64,000 bases of DNA from Aradus depressus (GCA_963662175.1 OY759226.1:25946065-26010064); one strand, 5' to 3'. Shown: positions 1 to 9,565, counted from the stretch's first letter. Notes: generated by a model not told the origin, from the letters alone. Translations and numbers: made by a program.

Positions 1-556
1 TAAACTCTAGCAACTTCGCAATTATCGATGAACTGCCAAATAGCCATCGATACAGAATCGAACCTATCAACGATACCAACTATCGATGTTTAGTAAGAGT
101 CAAACAAAGAGAAAGGTGATCTCATAAAGCTATACATGGAATGTTTACTAAACGTGGGATGGATCCCAGAGATACGACTAGGTATGAGATATGAGTTTGG
201 TATTCGGGCGCTAAGCGGCGCCACTCTGTCCACAGACACATTGATTTCATCTCGCAACAGGACTAAAATATAAAAAAAAAACCTACCTTGTAATCACTTT
301 TTGTGAAAATCTCAAAAATAATAATAAATTTAATTTGATGAATTGTGTAATCGATTCTCTTATACCAACCACGTTTGCACAGATCACTCTCCGTTCCCCT
401 GTCACCTTTCAATTAATTTCAAAATGGCATTACTGTATATAAGAAAGTCACACTTTCATATACCCAGTAATTCCACCATTGAATGGGTGGAGGGGGAACA
501 TGTGGTAGGTATAAGAATGTCCTGTTATGGGCACATCATATGTATTTATTTTTTTA
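1..556. other. No gene seen; possible hAT-like subterminal motifs
   Basis: I see no gene here. Bases 20-110 contain several copies of TATCGATG/CATCGATA-like motifs, similar to those at 9830-9860 and 11155-11220 in a relic hAT element. This may be the edge of another copy, but no terminus or duplication is visible. Confidence 0.3.
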
Positions 557-777
557 ACTTCCCCAGCTTAACGAAATATAGGGGAAGTTATGAAATTGGT
601 TAAAGATTCGATGCGGTGATTTCAACGGAATTTCATGTTTTACTGAACACAATAAATCCCTATAGAATAAATGTATCGAGACGAGATTTTATATGTGAAT
701 CCAGAACTCACTTCCAACGACAGCTGTTGATTTTCAGCCCAATCGACCAACGGGAAGGAGGAGATTAAAGAAGAGAC

Positions 778-2115
778 TTAACCCTAGAATGACACCGTGA
801 ATTTTGTCAGCACTATTGACATCGTGGGGTGTCTGACACCCCAAGCCCTTTATATAATTTTCTTGTAATTTATTTTTCACATTAATCTAAAAGTAAGGCA
901 GATTTAATATTTTAGAATGTATGTAATGACTATGAAACAAACAAAATTAGAAAGTTATTTTAATTGAATAGGAAAAAAATCAAATAAGGATGTAACATGT
1001 TGAAAAAGTTAAAAAGTAGATATAGATAATAATACTGTACGAAATTTTATTTGTAAGAAAGGTAAAAACTATTATTTTTTTTTAAACTCAAGTATAGTGT
1101 CTATGTAAAAAAAATCACCTTAACAAAAAATATATACAATTTGCACAGTTACACTCAGTCACAATCGGTGCACTTCATTAGACGATGATCGTTGCACATC
1201 GGCCTCTGGCAGCTCATGCAAACCATTTTGTATTTTCTATCCTTATCTCTGTTGCATAAAGAGCATCTCATATATTTGCCAGATGGTATAACAATTGCAG
1301 TAGATGGAGTTGAGCTTGAGGGTTGACCCAAAATTTCATGTATGAGTACTTTCAATGTTCTACTTAAATGATTGATCTTGGGCCGTTCCACTAAATATGG
1401 TTTGAGTAATTGGAATCCAAGTTCACTTAAAAAATCTTTTCTGGGCATTGGCTTCCTCCAATTGACCATGCCACACAGTACACCTGCGTTCACATGCGGG
1501 GACATCGTCTTGGCACAATGTGGTCGAAGAGTCTGCACATGTGCTGGGCTCCTCATGTCTCACGAATGTGTCATCTAATTTCTCTTCAGAGTCTGAATGA
1601 ACATGGGTTTCTTCATATTCTTCTTCAGAAGAACTTCCTCCCAGGTCCTCAATATCCTCTCTCCTCAATTCTTCGAGATACACCAACAGTTCCTCATCAG
1701 TCCACTGTCTGTTTTGAGATGCCATAACTTTCCTAAAATATATAAATATACGTTATGAAGAAACCTATTGGCGCAAAACCCACTTCCAACTCCACAGTAA
1801 ACATTAACTATAACGATTTAACACATAAACTGTAAACAAAGCCATAAAAAAAAAAAGGTTACCTGTAATAGGTAAAAAAAAAAGGAATGACGTCAATAAC
1901 ACCGTGGGGTGTGAGACACCCCAAGATCACTTCAATGTTGATTCCTAAAGTCACAAGGGCCTACTAAAGGTGTTACAAGTCCCAGTAAGGTTAGGCAGGA
2001 GATGACTGTGATTTACATAGGGTCGGGGGACTTCTGTGAACTATAGGAAATTAAGTAATACACTTTAACTTTCGATTGGGGTGTCAGACACCCCACGGTG
2101 TCATTCTAGGGTTAA
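778..2115 (-). mobile_element. Internally deleted piggyBac element with TTAA duplication
   Basis: TTAA occurs at 778-781 and at 2112-2115. The element between them (782-2111, 1330 bp) has perfect 18-bp terminal inverted repeats, CCCTAGAATGACACCGTG at the left and its complement at 2094-2111. Subterminal palindromes of the form GGGGTGTCnGACACCCC lie at 826-842, near 1906-1922 and at 2079-2095. The interior holds both ends of a transposase gene on the minus strand without the catalytic core. Autonomous piggyBacs are usually 2.3-3 kb, so this is a non-autonomous derivative. It could still be mobilised in trans, because both termini look intact. Confidence 0.93.
1155..1725 (-). pseudogene. piggyBac transposase relic (N- and C-terminal parts only)
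   Basis: The reading frame opens at an ATG at 1725 (complement) with MASQNRQWTDEELLVYLEEL and an acidic stretch rich in S, E and D, typical of piggyBac N-termini. After about 80-90 residues the frame shifts. From about 1470 down to 1155 another frame encodes NWRKPMPRKDFLSELGFQLL, a linker, and then a cysteine-rich end: KYMRCSLC, VCMSCQRPMCNDH and CTDC. That C-x2-C/C-x2-C-x4-C-x2-H pattern is the C-terminal zinc-binding domain of piggyBac transposases. The DDD catalytic region of roughly 350-400 residues is missing, so no active enzyme can be made. A short DNA-binding peptide in the second frame cannot be excluded. Confidence 0.88.
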
Positions 2116-2664
2116 ATCAAAAAATCTAATAACTGCCGTTCATATGTGAATTCAAAACCCCATAAGAACGACACTTAATAATTTTCAGCAGAATCGGCAG
2201 AAGAGAAGGGGGTAATTTAAAACCCCTAATTAACTGGGGATGTAATGAATTTATAGACTTGAAATTTCATATTTGTAGACAAAACCCTCTAAGGTCAACA
2301 CCTATTGATTTTCAGTCTAATCGGCTGAAGGGGAGGTTGGGGGGCTTAACATAAAACCCCTAATAACTGTCGGGAGTAATGAATGTATTGACATGAAATT
2401 TAATATGTAAATTCAAAACCCTCTAAGATCGACACTTATTGATTTTTTATTGATATTTGAAGTCATAACCTGTCTAAACTGGGAGGGGGCTCAATTTAAA
2501 AACCCTAATTAACTCGGGATGTAATGAATGTATCGACATGAAATTTAGTATGAGGATTTAGGAGCCACTATAAGTAAGTCAACTATTGAATATTAGCGCA
2601 AACGGTTGACTAAATTTGTTCTGGGGAAGTACATTGGCGGTGAATCATCGACGACTTTTTTTGT

Positions 2665-3156
2665 TTGCATTTTATAATAAAAAAGAGTCAAATTCACATT
2701 GTAAAATAATTAAAGATTCTTCCCTTTTGAACTGTAGTGTGAAGTGTGTAGGGGTGGCTATGAAAGAGTTAACAGGGTGTCAGGCTGTGACACTGGTTCA
2801 TCAATCATAAGGATGAAGAAAGGGCGGAGTACAGGCCCTTGGGGCACCCCGCTCCACTCAGCTAGCTGCCATCCACCGTGTACTGAGGGAGATGCACCCA
2901 GATCGTCCCTCAATGTACTTCCCCACGCCAAATAAGTTGTCGCCCACCCACAGTACCAATTTGATTATAAATCAATTGTCTGTTGTACTAAGTATAAGGG
3001 AAGTTATGTAAAGGTCAGAAATTCGATTTTGAGTTTCAACGGAATTTCATCTTTTACTATCTACTCATAGCAAAAATGGAACAGAATCATTTTCAATATG
3101 TGCATCCAGGACCCCATAAACACCCAGGTAAAAAACGTAAGGGTTTCGGCCTTCCC
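2665..3156. other. No gene; Rep-D fragment at 2990-3060
   Basis: I recognise no gene. Bases about 2990-3060 are a Rep-D left end (aagggaagttatgtaaag, ttcaacggaatttcat). The stretch 2740-2940 is less AT-rich, but its short open frames match nothing I know. Confidence 0.4.
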
Positions 3157-3365
3157 CCGGGGAAGGGCTTATATTTCCTTTTGGGGTTCCCCAAGCTCGA
3201 CGACCGGAAAATGATACCCTTGCAACGTAATCATTACATCTGTTTGTTCTCTGGTGATATCTTGAGCACAACTCATAGTACACTATGGGTCACCAACCGG
3301 TTACCCGTGTATAGGAATCAAAAAATGAAGTTTTTTGAAAAAAAAATACAAATTAATTTTCAAAT
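3157..3365 (+). repeat. Dispersed repeat R200, copy 1
   Basis: Starting at ccccggggaagggcttat, about 205 bp match 6719-6925 almost base for base, including ctcgacgaccggaaaatgat and gggtcaccaaccggttaccc. Both copies end in an A-rich stretch, which suggests the 3' end of a retroelement. The class is not determined. Confidence 0.75.
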
Positions 3366-3904
3366 GTAAAAATCCGGGCGAAGCGCTTTTCGGTTTACCA
3401 TCGGACACCACTTTTTTTGAGCCGTTTTTTTCAGTGTTCTAACGTACAAACTTCTACTTTTTTTCGATAAAAATATTCACAGCTGTTGTTGTCTACAAAA
3501 AGGCTAGAAAAAATCCATTGAATTCAATTTAAAGTATTAATATATTCATAAAGAACATACAAGGTGAGAAATTACTGATAATTATTATAACATTAACTGA
3601 GTTTTCTATACAGATACAGTAAGCCTGATTGAAGAAGCAGATCTGGGTGAGATGAGAGAGAATGGTGTCAGGTGTGGGGTGAGGTGCTGTACTAAGTGGC
3701 CTGAGAGCCTGCCATCCTATGACATGATAGCATGTTTGCCCTCACATAGCCCTGTTTGTCCCACTCACATAGCCTCACATAGAAGGCCCTATAATTAAAT
3801 CTTGATTAGATCCTAACTAGACTATTTCATCAGTGTATCTATCTATCGACCTATCGTGTCGATATTCTCCTATTTTCCTACCTACTCGTATTTTGTGTCT
3901 AGTT
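3366..3904. other. No recognised feature
   Basis: AT-rich sequence with a moderately GC-rich patch at 3640-3790. I see no conserved reading frame or terminal repeat. Confidence 0.4.
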
Positions 3905-4165
3905 CTGTATTATTATGATCTGGAAAGTTGGATTAATTGGGTTCTATGAGCCTATTGTTATATATATTTCAAAGTCCTATAAGGACGATACCTATTCCTT
4001 TTCATCGAAAAAAAAAAGGGGGGGGGGGGGGGGGGATAAACATAGAAGAGGGGCTAATGAATATATCGATACAAAATTTACTATGGCGATTCAGAAGACA
4101 CAAGTATCGTAAGATATAGTCCAAACTGTCGATTGACTTCGGAGGGAGAGTAAACATTTAATTCT
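3905..4165 (+). repeat. Rep-D fragment
   Basis: Contains Rep-D blocks (cctataaggacgatacctatt, then a G run at 4019-4035, aatgaatatatcgatacaaaa, gtcgattgacttcggaggga). It stops at about 4160, where the LINE relic begins. Confidence 0.6.
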
Positions 4166-4167
4166 TG

Positions 4168-4455
4168 CATCATCATCATGGCGCTACAACCCGGTGACGG
4201 GTCCTGGACTTCTCCACCAACAGCCGCCAATTTTGCCACACCATCTGCCCATCTCAGCTTAGGTCTCCCTCGCCGTTCTACTCCATGAATGGGCTCCATT
4301 AGCAGCTTCTTCAGCATTTCCTCAGCTTCCATCCTGGCGACATGTCCTGCACATCTTAACCGCCCAATCTTCATGACTTTCAGGACATCTGCTTCTCTAT
4401 ATAGTTCGTAAAGCTCCTGGTTGTTGCGTCTGCGCCATCTTGCACTCCTCCAAAT
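4168..4455 (-). pseudogene. LINE reverse-transcriptase 3' end (RTE-like) relic
   Basis: The minus strand reads RRNNQELYELYREADVLKV, then MKIGRLRCAGHVARM, then GVERRGRPKLRWADGV. The pattern RLRW-GHV-RM followed by RGRPKxRWxDxV is the conserved C-terminal tail of RTE- and related-type LINE polyproteins. On the element's sense strand the copy ends in (ATG)n (CATCATCATCATGG at 4168-4182), which fits an RTE-like 3' microsatellite tail. Only the last 80-90 residues remain, so this is a 5'-truncated dead copy. Assignment to RTE rather than another clade is tentative. Confidence 0.8.
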
Positions 4456-4501
4456 ATTATATATATAAGTACATAGCCAGTGATTTTTTTTTTTTTTCAT
4501 T

Positions 4502-5120
4502 TTGACATGAAAACGTCAATTCGCTCGTTAAGCACAGTGATAGCCGGTCAAACTTTCTTGTGTTACAAAATATCGTCAGATTTCAATCGATAATAACTAC
4601 GAGACTAATAATGCGATAACAACGGTTGAGGTCACAATGGATAGAGCATGTCTGTACGTGTTTGTTGTGCAGTGTTTGTTTTGCCTGTGATGTTATCGGG
4701 CTAGTGTGGGTGCCGGCGGATGATTGTTGCGAATTAGCGTTGTGTAAAATAAGAAATTAGTGTAGCGTTATAACGCGTTCAGATAGAACGTTGATTCGGG
4801 TGTCATTGTAAAGAGCTTGAGGAGTATTACTAGGACTCAAAGTGAAACAATAAAAATATTCGCCGAAATATATGTAAAAATCGGTATAAAATTGGAAATT
4901 GTAAAAAAATTAAAGATGTCGTCTCATATGAATCGTAAATATGCGCGGAATTATAGAAAACGCAAATCAGAGGAAAGCTCACATCAAAAGCAATTTAAAA
5001 AACCTAAAAAGTCTAGTGCCAAGCAAATGCAAGAGCTACGACAGCATCGAAAAGAAAATGAAAAATGATTTTATCCCGACGTTTTCACGGAAAATCTACC
5101 GCGTGGACCTTGACTTCGCC
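4502..5120 (+). mobile_element. Non-autonomous element with a small ORF, copy 1
   Basis: About 600 bp here align with the reverse complement of 46318-46942, with only scattered substitutions and small indels. Inverted motifs TGAAAACGTC (4508-4517) and GACGTTTTCA (5078-5087) lie near the two ends, as they do in copy 2. They are candidate terminal inverted repeats, although the similarity continues about 30 bp past the right one. I see no clear target duplication. The interior carries a 50-codon basic ORF. The superfamily is unknown. Confidence 0.7.
4916..5068 (+). CDS. 50-aa basic ORF inside a mobile element; function unknown
   Basis: The ORF begins MSSHMNRKYARNYRKRK and ends with SAKQMQELRQHRKENEK and a stop. 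It is very rich in K, R, Q and E, without cysteines or a membrane segment. Copy 2 (46398-46538, minus) keeps 46 codons open. The two differ by six substitutions, five of them amino-acid changing, so there is no sign of purifying selection. The basic RQ-rich segment resembles N-terminal tails of some transposon-encoded proteins. It may be all that remains of a longer gene after internal deletion; this is inference. Confidence 0.4.
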   Translation: MSSHMNRKYARNYRKRKSEESSHQKQFKKPKKSSAKQMQELRQHRKENEK

Positions 5121-5124
5121 TTAA

Positions 5125-5215
5125 TGTTTTTTTTTTTCAATTTGGATGTCGGAAAACATGAAATTCCGCTAAAAACAACACAAAATTTCTGACCGATTAC
5201 ATAACTTTCCCTATA
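5125..5215 (-). repeat. Rep-D left end, inverted
   Basis: Bases 5135-5215 are the complement of the Rep-D left end: ggaaaacatgaaattccgct, then ctgaccgattacataacttt and ccctatactttg. Confidence 0.7.
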
Positions 5216-5594
5216 CTTTGAATAACTAGGCAAATAGAACCCTTCCTATAGCTATAGTACTAACATTTATTTAATGAAATTAGCATTAAGATTACCTATT
5301 CAAAGCCCTATTGGAAAGTTCCATGCAGCTCCAACCTTCACCTATTTTTAAATATTTTTTTCTTACATGGACGGCAGGGCTCTATGTGCATTTTTAGTGC
5401 ACAAACTATGTTGACATACAAGTATTAAAAAAGCAATTTCCAAGCAGCTTGATGAGAAGTTGGTTGTGAAGGGACAGGATGAAGGGCCGGTCCCTAAGAA
5501 ATAATAAACAACATCTCTCCTTTTTAAAAAGAATTGAATTAATTATTTAACTCCCGAAAGAAATGTGCGTCCTTCAATATCAAGAATGGCTGTA
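5216..5594. other. No recognised feature
   Basis: AT-rich; nothing recognised. Confidence 0.4.
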
Positions 5595-5944
5595 GAGAGC
5601 GCCGGTAGCTCAGAGGTAACGTGCTTGCTTACTTAGCTCAAGATCGCGGGTTCGAAACCCTTAGTTTTTTTTATTTAAGAGGTGAAAATACCTTTGAGCA
5701 CGCTGCTTTTTGGATGGGACGCTAAGCGATGATCCGGAGACTGTACGATGTCAGGTACTCGTTAAAGGACTCCTTGAGTAGGGTTCGGCTCATATCCATC
5801 ATAGTGAAGAAAGAGCGTTCTGGTAGTAGGCGATATGAACCTTGTGGTTAAAGTCCGGGCATGAATCATAATAACTGACTCCGTTTTATTGACAGTTTCC
5901 CTCGTTTCAGTGAGAAACCACGCCACCACTACCGGCGCCCTCGT
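5595..5944 (+). mobile_element. SINE-A, old copy with an inverted head piece at its tail
   Basis: The tRNA-like head gcgccggtagctcagaggt (A box) and gggttcgaaaccc (B box) start at 5595-5660. The body follows (ggatgggacgctaagcgatg, tgtacgatgtcaggtactcg, ctggtagtaggcgatatga) and ends gggcatgaatcataataact near 5880. About 50 bp further on, accggcgccctcg (5931-5943) is the inverted SINE-A head, making a partial tail-to-tail arrangement. This older subfamily has ataactgact rather than CCTAA at its 3' end. Confidence 0.82.
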
Positions 5945-5990
5945 CACAATAACAAAATTTTGTGTCGATACATTCATTATATTTTGTTTT

Positions 5991-6130
5991 AAATAAATAA
6001 AACAAACTTATTTTTTGAAATATTGTCTATTCCACTAAAGATATTTATAAAAATAAAACTACCGGTTTCGGCCTCACACCATCGTCAGGTCTAGTTATGA
6101 AGTTAGTTTACAGAGTGCGACCCCTCCAAT
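5991..6130 (-). mobile_element. HP element fragment (Penelope-like?) with hammerhead-like motif
   Basis: The leader aaataaataaaacaaactta plus gaaatattgtctattccac (5991-6035) is shared with the palindrome at 51298-51364 and, more loosely, with the HP copies at 39370 and 63898. It is followed by the complement of a hammerhead-like core. I see no second arm, so this is a half element. Confidence 0.6.
6055..6089 (-). ncRNA. Candidate hammerhead ribozyme core (HP, variant 1)
   Basis: On the minus strand CTGACGA (6088-6082) is followed by T, a GG...CC stem with a 7-nt loop, then GAAA (6069-6066), CCGGT and A. A-CCGG-U would form a minimal stem III, with cleavage after the following A. Flanking bases could form four stem I pairs. 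CUGANGA...GAAA is the hammerhead core, and Penelope-like elements are known to carry minimal hammerheads. One extra nucleotide between CUGACGA and stem II departs from the textbook core, so activity is unproven. Confidence 0.45.
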
Positions 6131-6354
6131 ACATCTCTGGTGAAAGGTGTCACTTCAATTAGGGAATCCCCCTTCTTAACCGTTAGCTACATCATGAAAT
6201 ATTTGACAAAACACTAATTTTTCTTAATTTACATAAAATAACATCCTTTGACTAATAAGTAAAGAATAAAACTAAAAAACATAACAGATAATAACATATA
6301 TGTGGAAACCTATAATAATAACAGACATAGGTATATTTTGTTTTCACTTTGAAA

Positions 6355-6460
6355 TTAGAATTTAGGGAAAACATGAAATTCCGCTGAAAACTCAACTTCG
6401 AATTTCTGACAGATTATATAACTTCCCTTATACTTTGTATAGCTGGAGAAGTAAAACAGA
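6355..6460 (-). repeat. Rep-D left end, inverted
   Basis: The sequence gggaaaacatgaaattccgc, then ctgacagattatataacttc and ccttatactttgtatagctg, is the complement of the Rep-D left terminus with its hairpin. Confidence 0.75.
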
Positions 6461-6718
6461 GAAGCTTTTTTATTATTTGCCGGAGCATCGCATGTAATCA
6501 GCGTCAGATATAGTAATATAACGCAAAGTACCCGGGCAACGCCAGTTGAACCTGCTAGTTTATGTTGATGATTAGGACGCACATAACGCATTGAGTGCAG
6601 CGAGTATTTTTCTTTTTTTCCCCCTTCAAGCCCAATGTTAGGAGTGGCTTCATAAGTACACTTGAGTGAGACAGATAGGGCGCAAGGGGGATGTTACCTC
6701 TGAAACACGTTCTCAAGC

Positions 6719-6925
6719 CCCCCCGGGGAAGGGCTTATATTTCCTTTTGGGGTTCCCCAAGCTCGACGACCGGAAAATGATACCCTTGCAACGTATTCAT
6801 TACATCTGTTTGTTCTCTGGTGATACCTTGAGGACAACTCAATTTACACTATGGGTCACCAACCGGTTACCCATGTATAGAAATGAAAAAATAATATTTT
6901 GTGAAAAAAAAACAAAATATTAATT
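6719..6925 (+). repeat. Dispersed repeat R200, copy 2
   Basis: Near-identical to 3157-3365 (see there). The two copies lie 3.5 kb apart in the same orientation, and both end in an A-rich tract. Confidence 0.75.
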
Positions 6926-7184
6926 TTCCAAAAAAAAAATATGGTTAGGTTGTTAAACATGAACTGATGGATACGACGTGATTTTTTATTCACTGGTTCG
7001 CCCCCTCCGATTCCAAAAAAGAACAAGCAGGTTCTCGGATGTGTGTGTTTCGCCTCTTTGCATCCTAAATCAGACGAAACTACTGGACCGTGTGTTATGA
7101 CTCTACAAAGGTGGCATTTCTAACTAAGTGCGGCCCTTGAGGTCCACACGGCAAACTCCCCAGCATGATATCAATATCTATAAT

Positions 7185-7515
7185 AGAGGGCGCCGGTAGC
7201 TCAGTGGTATGCATGCTTGACTTCTGAGCTCAAGGTCGTGGGTTCGTAACCCGACCCTTAGTTTATTTTATCTGGGAGGTGAAATAAACTTAAGCACGCC
7301 GTCCTTCGAATGGGACGTTAAGCGATGGTCCCGAGCCTGTACGATGTCAGGTACCCCTTACCCAGATGAATAAAAATGTAGAGTAGGCAAAATTTAGGAC
7401 TCCCACAGTAGAGTCGGGCTCATGTCCACCAGAGTGACGAAAGAGCGCTCTGGTAGTAGGCGATATGACCTCGTAGTTAAAGCCCGGACATGAGTCATAA
7501 AACCTAACCTAACCT
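7185..7515 (+). mobile_element. SINE-A, full-length young copy with 12-bp duplication
   Basis: The copy starts agagggcgccggtagctcag and carries an A box (TAGCTCAGTGG) and a B box (GGTTCGTAACC). After the roughly 270-bp body it ends in the telomere-like tail cctaacctaacct. The 12-bp duplication AATATCTATAAT lies at 7173-7184 and 7516-7527, so both ends are exact. The A/B boxes indicate RNA polymerase III transcription, and the duplication indicates target-primed insertion by a partner LINE. Confidence 0.93.
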
Positions 7516-7579
7516 AATATCTATAATGCAACGAAACATCTGTTTTATCTTTATTATTTAGTTTTATTATTTATTTATT

Positions 7580-7783
7580 ATTTTTTTTTTTTTGGCTTTA
7601 TGTGCGGTGCATATTAGCCTTGTCAATGTGTTATATCTAGTTATTTACGACATTCATGGCCCCGGTAGGGAGTTCTATCTACTAAATAAAACTCACCCAC
7701 GGACGGGATTCGAACCCACAAACCATGGTGAGACCATGCGATCAAAGCCCTATGCTCTAGCCCGCACGGCCACCATGGCCCCC
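7580..7783 (-). mobile_element. SINE-B copy, minus strand
   Basis: Read on the minus strand it starts ggggccatggtggccgtgcg (A-box region, type II tRNA-like) and continues with gggttcgaatcccgtccg (B box). It ends in poly(A), seen here as the T run at 7581-7593, after the block cataaagcc. It belongs to the same family as copies at 16671, 19614, 41414 and 42228. Confidence 0.88.
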
Positions 7784-7825
7784 AGTTTTTATTGTTGAGA
7801 GCCAGCACTATGTTTATGCAAAGCC

Positions 7826-7860
7826 CCCCCCCCCCCCCACACACACACACACACACACAA
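7826..7860. repeat. (C)n(AC)n simple repeat
   Basis: A run of about 15 C followed by about ten CA units. Confidence 0.9.
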
Positions 7861-8178
7861 CCCTCCCCTCCCTTTAGGAATGTTTTAGGAAAGTCAAAAA
7901 ATAAGGTATGATTTGAGAAGGGATGGAACTGATCTCATTGCGGTTAACGCTTCTCATTAGGAACCCTACTTGTTACCACGGTTCTCGCCGCACTTAAATT
8001 AAGCATGACTCTTAAGCTCGATAATTCTCCTAAGTCTAAAGCCATTGTGTGCAACCACCAGAAGTAATGCATGATATAAAACGGGCAGGCTTTCGTCGGA
8101 TTAGCGCCTTGGCAAATCTTTTTTTTTTTTTTTTCTTTGGTATTTTTAATCTTCCTTCCTAGATAAATATTGTGTTTT
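7861..8178. other. No recognised feature
   Basis: Apart from a T run at 8121-8134, nothing recognised. Confidence 0.4.
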
Positions 8179-8192
8179 ATATATTAAAAAAT

Positions 8193-8543
8193 ACAGAGGG
8201 CGCCGGTAGCTCAGTGGTATGCGTGCTTGACTTCTGAGCTCAAGGTCGTGGGTTCGTAGCCCGGCCGAGGCCCTTAGTTTATTTTATCTGAGAGGTAAAA
8301 TAAACTTAAGCACGCCGTCCTTCGGATGGGACGTTAAGCGATGGTCCCGAGCCTGTACGATGTCAGGTACTCGTTAAAGACCCCTACCCTAGATTAATAA
8401 AAATTTAGTGTAGGCAAAATTTATGACTCCCACAGTAGAGTCGGGCTCATGTCCACCAGAGTGACGAAAGAGCGCTCTGGTAGTAGGCGATATGACCTCG
8501 TAGTTAAAGCCCGGGCATGAGTCATAAAACCTAACCTAACCTA
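8193..8543 (+). mobile_element. SINE-A, full-length young copy with 14-bp duplication
   Basis: This is an intact head, body and tail copy ending cctaacctaaccta. The 14-bp duplication ATATATTAAAAAAT lies at 8179-8192 and 8544-8557. It is about 95% similar by eye to the copy at 7185, and inserted just downstream of a Jockey-like relic. Confidence 0.93.
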
Positions 8544-8689
8544 ATATATTAAAAAATTCTTTAATTTCTAGCCGCGTCAGATTTTTTTTTTGTTTGTTTT
8601 ATCCAATCTGTACAAAATATACAATGGGTAGTGAACATAAGAAAATAAAATATACAAAAAGCCAGTGCTGACACTCTCTTAGATAGTCT

Positions 8690-9115
8690 CATTATTGAAA
8701 GAGGATCGCGAGGCCAGCGACGTATAAGGTGGCATGGAGGTATGTCGGGATGGAACTGAGAGAACATGCGCTGAGCGACAGATTGGGATGAGTACTTCAA
8801 TTTCTTGAAGCGGAGTTGGATTAGTTCTTGGACATAAGAGATGCTGAGGTCTTTGTGTAGGACTTTGGTGACATAAAAGAGAGCATTGACAATTTGTCGT
8901 AGGATTTTTGACTGAAAAGATTGTATTCTGTTAATGTTGGAACTCTTGGCTGAGCCCCATAGTTCCATATTGGTCGTATTATTGTTTTGTAAATTGTTTG
9001 TTCTCAACAAAATTTGTTTAAAAGACCATATCGTCTGTTGAGTTCTTGTCGTTTGAATCTTGTGTGGGGATTCCACGTTAGTCTGCTGTCTAAGTAAAAC
9101 CCTTTGAGACGATTC
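8690..9115 (-). pseudogene. Jockey-like LINE reverse-transcriptase C-terminus, broken
   Basis: The minus strand reads RLKGFYLDSRLTWNPHTR and then NRRYGLLNKFC in one frame. After a stop and shifts it reads MELWGSAKSSNINRIQ, then FQSKILRQIVNALFYVT and VLHKDLSISYVQELI. This is the familiar C-terminal region of Jockey-clade polymerases (YGLxLW, IQRFQNKxLRxIVNAPWYV, LHRDLxIPTVxEEI). At least two frameshifts and stops break it. A second relic of the same region lies at 36535-36915 on the plus strand. Confidence 0.85.
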
Positions 9116-9149
9116 ATTTGGAACAAACTAAACAAATCTTAACTTAGAT

Positions 9150-9565
9150 AACTGACTGGTGGAAAAACCTTGAGCACGCCGTCCTTCAGATGGGACGTTA
9201 AGCGATGGTCCCGAGACATGTGATACGTCGTTAAAGACCCTTACCCTAGGTGAATAAATTTCAGTTCAGGACTTCCACAGAAGAGTTGGGCTCATGTCCA
9301 CTAGAGCGATGAAAGTGCGCTCTGGTAGTAGGCGATGTGACCTCATATTTAAAGGTCACGGATGACCCACAATAACTAACTCATGCCCGGGCTTTATCTG
9401 CAAGATCATATCGCCTACTAGAGCGCTTTTTCGTCACTTTAGTCGACATGAGCTCGACTCTACTACGAAAGTCCTAAATGTTGCCTATCTTAAATTTTTA
9501 TTCATCGAAAGCAGGAGTCATTACCGAGTATTTGACATCGTTCAGCTCAGGATCATCGCTTAACA
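9150..9565. mobile_element. SINE-A inverted pair, tail to tail
   Basis: The plus-strand half (9165-9385) lacks the tRNA head and runs from ccttgagcacgccgtccttc to cacaataactaactc. The minus-strand half starts at once (catgcccgggctttatctgc, 9386) and ends at atcatcgcttaac near 9565. The halves are diverged, so the structure is old. Similar pairs lie at 11525-12138 and 56424-57436. Confidence 0.82.

Larger units (their letters stand above)
557..2664 (+). repeat. Rep-D copy, split by a piggyBac insertion
   Basis: The left part (557-777) starts with the Rep-D hairpin (acttcccc ... aggggaagtt) and the ttcaacggaatttcatg block. It resumes at 2116 with several iterated blocks (TAATGAATGTATCGACATGA, AAACCCTAATAACTG). 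It ends near 2664 with the conserved terminus ctggggaagtacattggcgg followed by tgaatcatcgacgac. The interruption coincides exactly with the piggyBac element, so this Rep-D copy is older than the piggyBac. Confidence 0.75.

Noticed and set aside
7195..7260. tRNA gene at the SINE-A head (A and B boxes present)
   Set aside because: The sequence continues into the SINE body, recurs about 20 times with the same body, and has target duplications. It does not fold to a full acceptor stem by eye.
7499..7517. Interstitial telomere
   Set aside because: Only two to three CCTAA units, always at the SINE-A 3' end, so it is a SINE tail and not a telomere remnant by itself.
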